Below, one piece after another: positions 39,594 through 42,811 of a DNA stretch of 42,811 nucleotides. The translations under genes were made by a program, and so were the position numbers. The notes under the pieces were generated by a model that worked only from the letters and a program-made list of their open reading frames with translations, did no database searches and was not told where the DNA came from. The stretch is from a virus. Within the stretch, counting starts at the first letter, position 1, and each line of letters starts with the position of its first letter. The DNA is taken from positions 1 to 42,811 of IMG/VR virus record IMGVR_UViG_3300025310_000222. One strand, 5' to 3'.

Positions 39594-42533
39594 ATGGCCG
39601 ACCAACTGGACATTGCGAGCGCAGTACTCGGCACGGCGGTGCCGGTGGCCTACGGCTACGTGAACGTAGTGGGCAACGTCTATCGCCAGATCGAGCTGGC
39701 GGACAAGACGAAGGTCGTGGGCATCCGTTTGGGTAAAGGCGAGTGGGATGGCATCGAGCGGTTGTGGATCAACAAGAAGCGCGTCGACCACACGAACACT
39801 AACCTGGTGCACTTCCACCCCGGCATCGCCGGCGAGTTAGGGCACGGCCTGGCGCCGGATTCGACGGGTGGCGACAACCGCGTGGACACCTGGTTCGCAG
39901 ATTTTCCGGCGCAGCTCGAGCGTGTTACCGACTCAGGCAAGGCGATGTTGTGGTTGAAGGTGCCACCCGATCCGGCTGCGCCCGGCCCCGACCTGACGTG
40001 GGTAGTGCATGCGCGGGCGAAGAAATGCCGGATCTTCGACAACGCCGGCAACCAGACGTCTTACGCCTTCACCACGGTGCCGGCGTGGATAGCGCTGGAC
40101 CTGTGGATCGACGCAGCAATCAAACCGGACGCAGTGCCGGGCGCGGCGCTGACGGCCGCGGAGAAGAGCCGCATCGACTTCCCCAGCTGGAAGGCTGCGG
40201 CCGACTACCACAGTGCGGTGCTAGGCAGCGGTGCAAAGCGATGGGAGTCCAGCGTATGGGCTGCCGAGCGCATGCCGCTCGGGGAGATCCTGACGCAGCT
40301 GATGATCATGTCGCGCTCATACATGGTGGAGTATGCAGGGCAGATCTTCTGCTACGCCCACCAGCCGAAGGCCGCGACATTCGTGGTGAAGGCCGAGCAC
40401 TTGGCTCCGAACGGCTTCGAGCACGACAAGGGCGAGCGGCTGAAGGGTGCGCCTAACCGGTTCATCGCGAACTACCGGGACCTCAATCCGAAGAAGCTGG
40501 TGGACATCACGTCGATCAGCCGCGCGAGCGGCGTTTGCACGCTGGTGACAGCTGCAACCCACCCGCTGTTGGTGGGCGACGATGTGCAGGTCATCAACCC
40601 GGTGAACGGGGCCTTCGCCGGCACCTTCCTCGTCGCCTCTGTGCCTTCGGGAACGCAGATCACTTATCTGCAGGCCGGCGCCGACGCGTCCACCACGGGC
40701 GGGTACATAGGCACGCCCGAGAGTCGCTTCATGGAAGTCACGGAAATACTGGACCACGACCAGCATGCCCTGCAGATCGGGCCGCGCACGCCTGGAGGAA
40801 CGACGAAGGTGCGGCGTGTGCCGATCACGCTCAATTTTGGCAGCTGCACGAAGGATCAGGTGCAACGTGCGCTGAAGTTCCTGACCTACGGCACTCTCGG
40901 GCCGGCGACGACTCCCTACAAGGCGCCATGGGATGTGAAGCTGAGGTGCTGGGGTCAATCGGTGGACGCAAACAGCGACGCCATCCTAGAGCAATTGCCA
41001 GGCGACAAGATCACGGTCGACAAGACGGTGAGCGAGGAGTTCCAGGGTGACTACAGGATCCGCGAGCGCAACCTAGTGCGCGACTCACAGCAGGGGTTGA
41101 TCGTTGAAATGCATCTGCATCCATGGGTGGAGGAGGCTCTCAGCGACGCCTCCGACACGGAACAGGCGATCGTGCCCATCCCGTCGCGTCCAGGGCTTGA
41201 ATCGGTGGCAGGGCCGGCGAACGCCAGTTACCGCCCGACATCGAATCCCCTGACTGCTCTCGATAATGGAGGGACTCCGCGCGTCAACGTGGCCGCCTTT
41301 GCTATGCGGATCTTCGGCGTAGCAGACAAGAACATCACCGCCGGGCTGGTGGATGCGACGTCGGGGGACTTCGGGAAGACGGCCTTCGTGTATTACGACG
41401 ACCCGGGATTCCGAGGCGGCCCGGTGACGTTCAATATCACCTTCACGCGCGAAGTTGCACGCAACCAGGTGGGGCGCTTCTTCGTGGGGTCAGTGCCGTT
41501 GCCCGTCGCCGGCGGGGCTGCTACCGTGGGCAACAATGATGGTGGAGGCGGCGCTGAGTACACGCGCGACGGCCGCATCTATCCGGCGAACTTCACCGCT
41601 GCGGGCTGGACGAATCCAGCCAACGGCATCGACCCTGACGAGGCCAGTTATGGTACGGCGGCGACCAGCGGTGCCGATCTGACGTTCGAAGCTTACGGTT
41701 TTCCGCAGTTCAATTGGTTCGTGTCGAAGAAGGCGCTGGTGGTGAAGTCGGAGATCACGGCGATCAGCGGCAGCACAGCCCTGTTGGAGTACTCGCTTGA
41801 TGGCGGCGCGAGCTGGACAGTGCTGCGCAGCGTAAGCGCGGCTGATTCCGCCCCGGTCAAGAGCACGGTAGAGCTCAATGTCGGACAGAAGACCGAGGAT
41901 GTGAGGGTGCGCTTACGGCTCCCGGGTGCGGCGGTGTCGGCGAACGCCAGTAACTATGGTGCGACCGGAGCCGATGACGCCGCGGTCGGAACGCGAGCGT
42001 GGACCAATCCGACCAACGCGCAGGGTGCTCCCGACGCCGTCGTGGCCACGAACACTGGCCAGGCGCAAGATTCGCTGGAGACCAGCCACTATCTAAAGGT
42101 GACAAACTTCGGCTTCGCCGTGGGAGGCACGGCGACGATCGTCGGTATCCTCGCCAAAGTGAAGCGGAAGGGCTCCTTCAACGACGATGCCGAGTTCTAT
42201 CAGTCGGTGATTGACTCCCGCGTCCGGATCGTGAAGGGCGGCGTCATTCAGGGCGCCCAGGACAAGGCAAACCTCTCCACCTTGTGGCCCTCTGTTCTGA
42301 CCGAGGCGAGCTACGGCAGCGCGAGTGATCTCTGGGGGGTAGCGTGGGTGCCGGCTGATGTGAACGCGAATGACTTCGGCCTGGCGATCGCAGTCGACAA
42401 GGAGCGGGGACCATCTGCCGGGTCAGTCACAGCGTCGGTGGATAGCGTCCAAATCACCATCTATTACACGACGGCGGGCGCGTCGAGCAGCACGGGGCGG
42501 ATCTACGCGGTGCGTCAGGAGGTCAGCTTGTGA
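39594..42533 (+). CDS. Large tail tip / host specificity protein (J-like)
   Basis: 979 residues from ATG 39594; GTG 39540 or 39555 are in-frame options with a better GGAGGG site. The N-terminal 500 residues (DIASAVLGTAVPVAYGYVNV; RWESSVWAAERMPLGEILTQ ...) look like the central tail hub part of gpJ-like proteins. From about residue 600 the rest is receptor-binding-like beta domains: an EYSLDGGASWTVLRS unit and a C-terminal sandwich (SHYLKVTNFGFAVGGTATIV, then GILAKVKRKG; ASVDSVQITIYY). It should determine host binding. Ends with GTGA overlap to the last gene. Confidence 0.75.
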   Translation: MADQLDIASAVLGTAVPVAYGYVNVVGNVYRQIELADKTKVVGIRLGKGEWDGIERLWINKKRVDHTNTNLVHFHPGIAGELGHGLAPDSTGGDNRVDTWFADFPAQLERVTDSGKAMLWLKVPPDPAAPGPDLTWVVHARAKKCRIFDNAGNQTSYAFTTVPAWIALDLWIDAAIKPDAVPGAALTAAEKSRIDFPSWKAAADYHSAVLGSGAKRWESSVWAAERMPLGEILTQLMIMSRSYMVEYAGQIFCYAHQPKAATFVVKAEHLAPNGFEHDKGERLKGAPNRFIANYRDLNPKKLVDITSISRASGVCTLVTAATHPLLVGDDVQVINPVNGAFAGTFLVASVPSGTQITYLQAGADASTTGGYIGTPESRFMEVTEILDHDQHALQIGPRTPGGTTKVRRVPITLNFGSCTKDQVQRALKFLTYGTLGPATTPYKAPWDVKLRCWGQSVDANSDAILEQLPGDKITVDKTVSEEFQGDYRIRERNLVRDSQQGLIVEMHLHPWVEEALSDASDTEQAIVPIPSRPGLESVAGPANASYRPTSNPLTALDNGGTPRVNVAAFAMRIFGVADKNITAGLVDATSGDFGKTAFVYYDDPGFRGGPVTFNITFTREVARNQVGRFFVGSVPLPVAGGAATVGNNDGGGGAEYTRDGRIYPANFTAAGWTNPANGIDPDEASYGTAATSGADLTFEAYGFPQFNWFVSKKALVVKSEITAISGSTALLEYSLDGGASWTVLRSVSAADSAPVKSTVELNVGQKTEDVRVRLRLPGAAVSANASNYGATGADDAAVGTRAWTNPTNAQGAPDAVVATNTGQAQDSLETSHYLKVTNFGFAVGGTATIVGILAKVKRKGSFNDDAEFYQSVIDSRVRIVKGGVIQGAQDKANLSTLWPSVLTEASYGSASDLWGVAWVPADVNANDFGLAIAVDKERGPSAGSVTASVDSVQITIYYTTAGASSSTGRIYAVRQEVSL

Positions 42534-42811
42534 AGCAGTTCGAGAAAAAGACTCTCAGGTTTAAGGGTAGGGACGTGGAGGTCGATGCCTTTCAAGTCGA
42601 CAACCCCGGAGGCCCGCCGGCGATCCGCGCGGTGGCCGCATGCGGGGAGACCACGGCGACTCTAACCCTCACGCTTGGACCGGTCGACGGGGCCATGACG
42701 CCGCCCGAGCCAGGCGCCATACAGAAGCGGCTAGACGACCTCCGGGAAGCGGCTGCCCGGAGGGCCGTTCACGACGCAGAGCTGGCGGCGCAGCTAGCTG
42801 GCAGCAGCTGA
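42530..42811 (+). CDS. Small protein after tail tip gene
   Basis: 93 residues from the GTG at 42530 overlapping the stop of the J-like gene; the TGA is the last codon of the window. A short beta-like N-terminus (KTLRFKGRDVEVDAFQVDNP) and a charged helix (AIQKRLDDLREAAARRAVHD). Genes at this place in siphophages often code tail-tip accessories or chaperones. Function not assigned. Confidence 0.6.
   Translation: MKQFEKKTLRFKGRDVEVDAFQVDNPGGPPAIRAVAACGETTATLTLTLGPVDGAMTPPEPGAIQKRLDDLREAAARRAVHDAELAAQLAGSS

Noticed and set aside
1-42811. Integrase, reverse transcriptase (diversity-generating), CRISPR array or tRNA
   Set aside because: None was found on either strand; the fibre genes lack a DGR template-variable repeat pair that I could see.

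Overview
The window is nearly all of a transposable (Mu-type) temperate phage or prophage in a high-GC bacterium. The diagnostic pair is a DDE transposase (MuA-like, 7892-9877) beside an AAA+ target activator (MuB-like, 6860-7891). They sit next to an S24/LexA-type repressor, and a Mu-style head block (gp27/gp28-like terminase, portal, gp7/gpF-like protein, protease, capsid) lies further right. No integrase, tRNA, rRNA or CRISPR array was seen. The tail genes are of the long non-contractile type: tube protein, 946-residue tape measure, gpL-like tip protein and a large J-like tip protein, with no sheath or baseplate genes. The phage is therefore a transposable siphovirus, in the manner known for Pseudomonas phages B3 and D3112 (Mu-like head, lambda-like tail). 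The host cannot be named. The Sec signal peptides, a predicted lipoprotein in the lysis region and the style of the fibre repeats suggest a high-GC diderm, possibly a soil lineage; this is a guess. The window begins and ends exactly on stop codons, so the phage termini are not visible.

Layout. (1) 1-11206, minus strand: one tightly packed early operon of about 28 genes, most joined by ATGA/GTGA overlaps. From its promoter it reads Cro/Ner-like regulator, two further regulators, Zn-ribbon protein, transposase, MuB, then about 22 small genes ending with a GemA/gp16-like protein and two tandem HTH proteins. About eleven of the small proteins carry Cys pairs typical of zinc ribbons. (2) 11207-11923: divergent control region and the self-cleaving repressor. 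(3) 11935-13876: a secreted coiled-coil protein that may be lysogeny-expressed, then remnants of two different DNA methyltransferases, the C-terminus of one and the N-terminus of the other. (4) 13906-19086: three overlapping genes for secreted or fibre-like proteins, flanked by AT-rich 33-bp imperfect direct repeats, one of which forms the broken end of the second methyltransferase. (5) 19160-21795: lysis region (glucosaminidase, lipoprotein, membrane proteins). (6) 21776-30513: packaging and head genes, including a protease-capsid fusion with a strong internal start. (7) 30514-30793: a gene-free, hairpin-rich stretch. (8) 30794-42811: connector and tail genes.

How it works together. The repressor should hold the early operon off until its Ala-Gly bond is cleaved; MuA and MuB then replicate the phage by transposition, and the rightward genes build and release siphovirus particles.

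Most noteworthy: three G/C homopolymers (3867-3877, 4561-4569, 27287-27293) at which one extra base, or a -1 frameshift, restores a better reading frame; the repeat-flanked fibre cassette joined to a truncated methyltransferase; fibre/virion-region proteins with Sec signal peptides; the nested capsid start; and the structured intergenic region at 30.5-30.8 kb.
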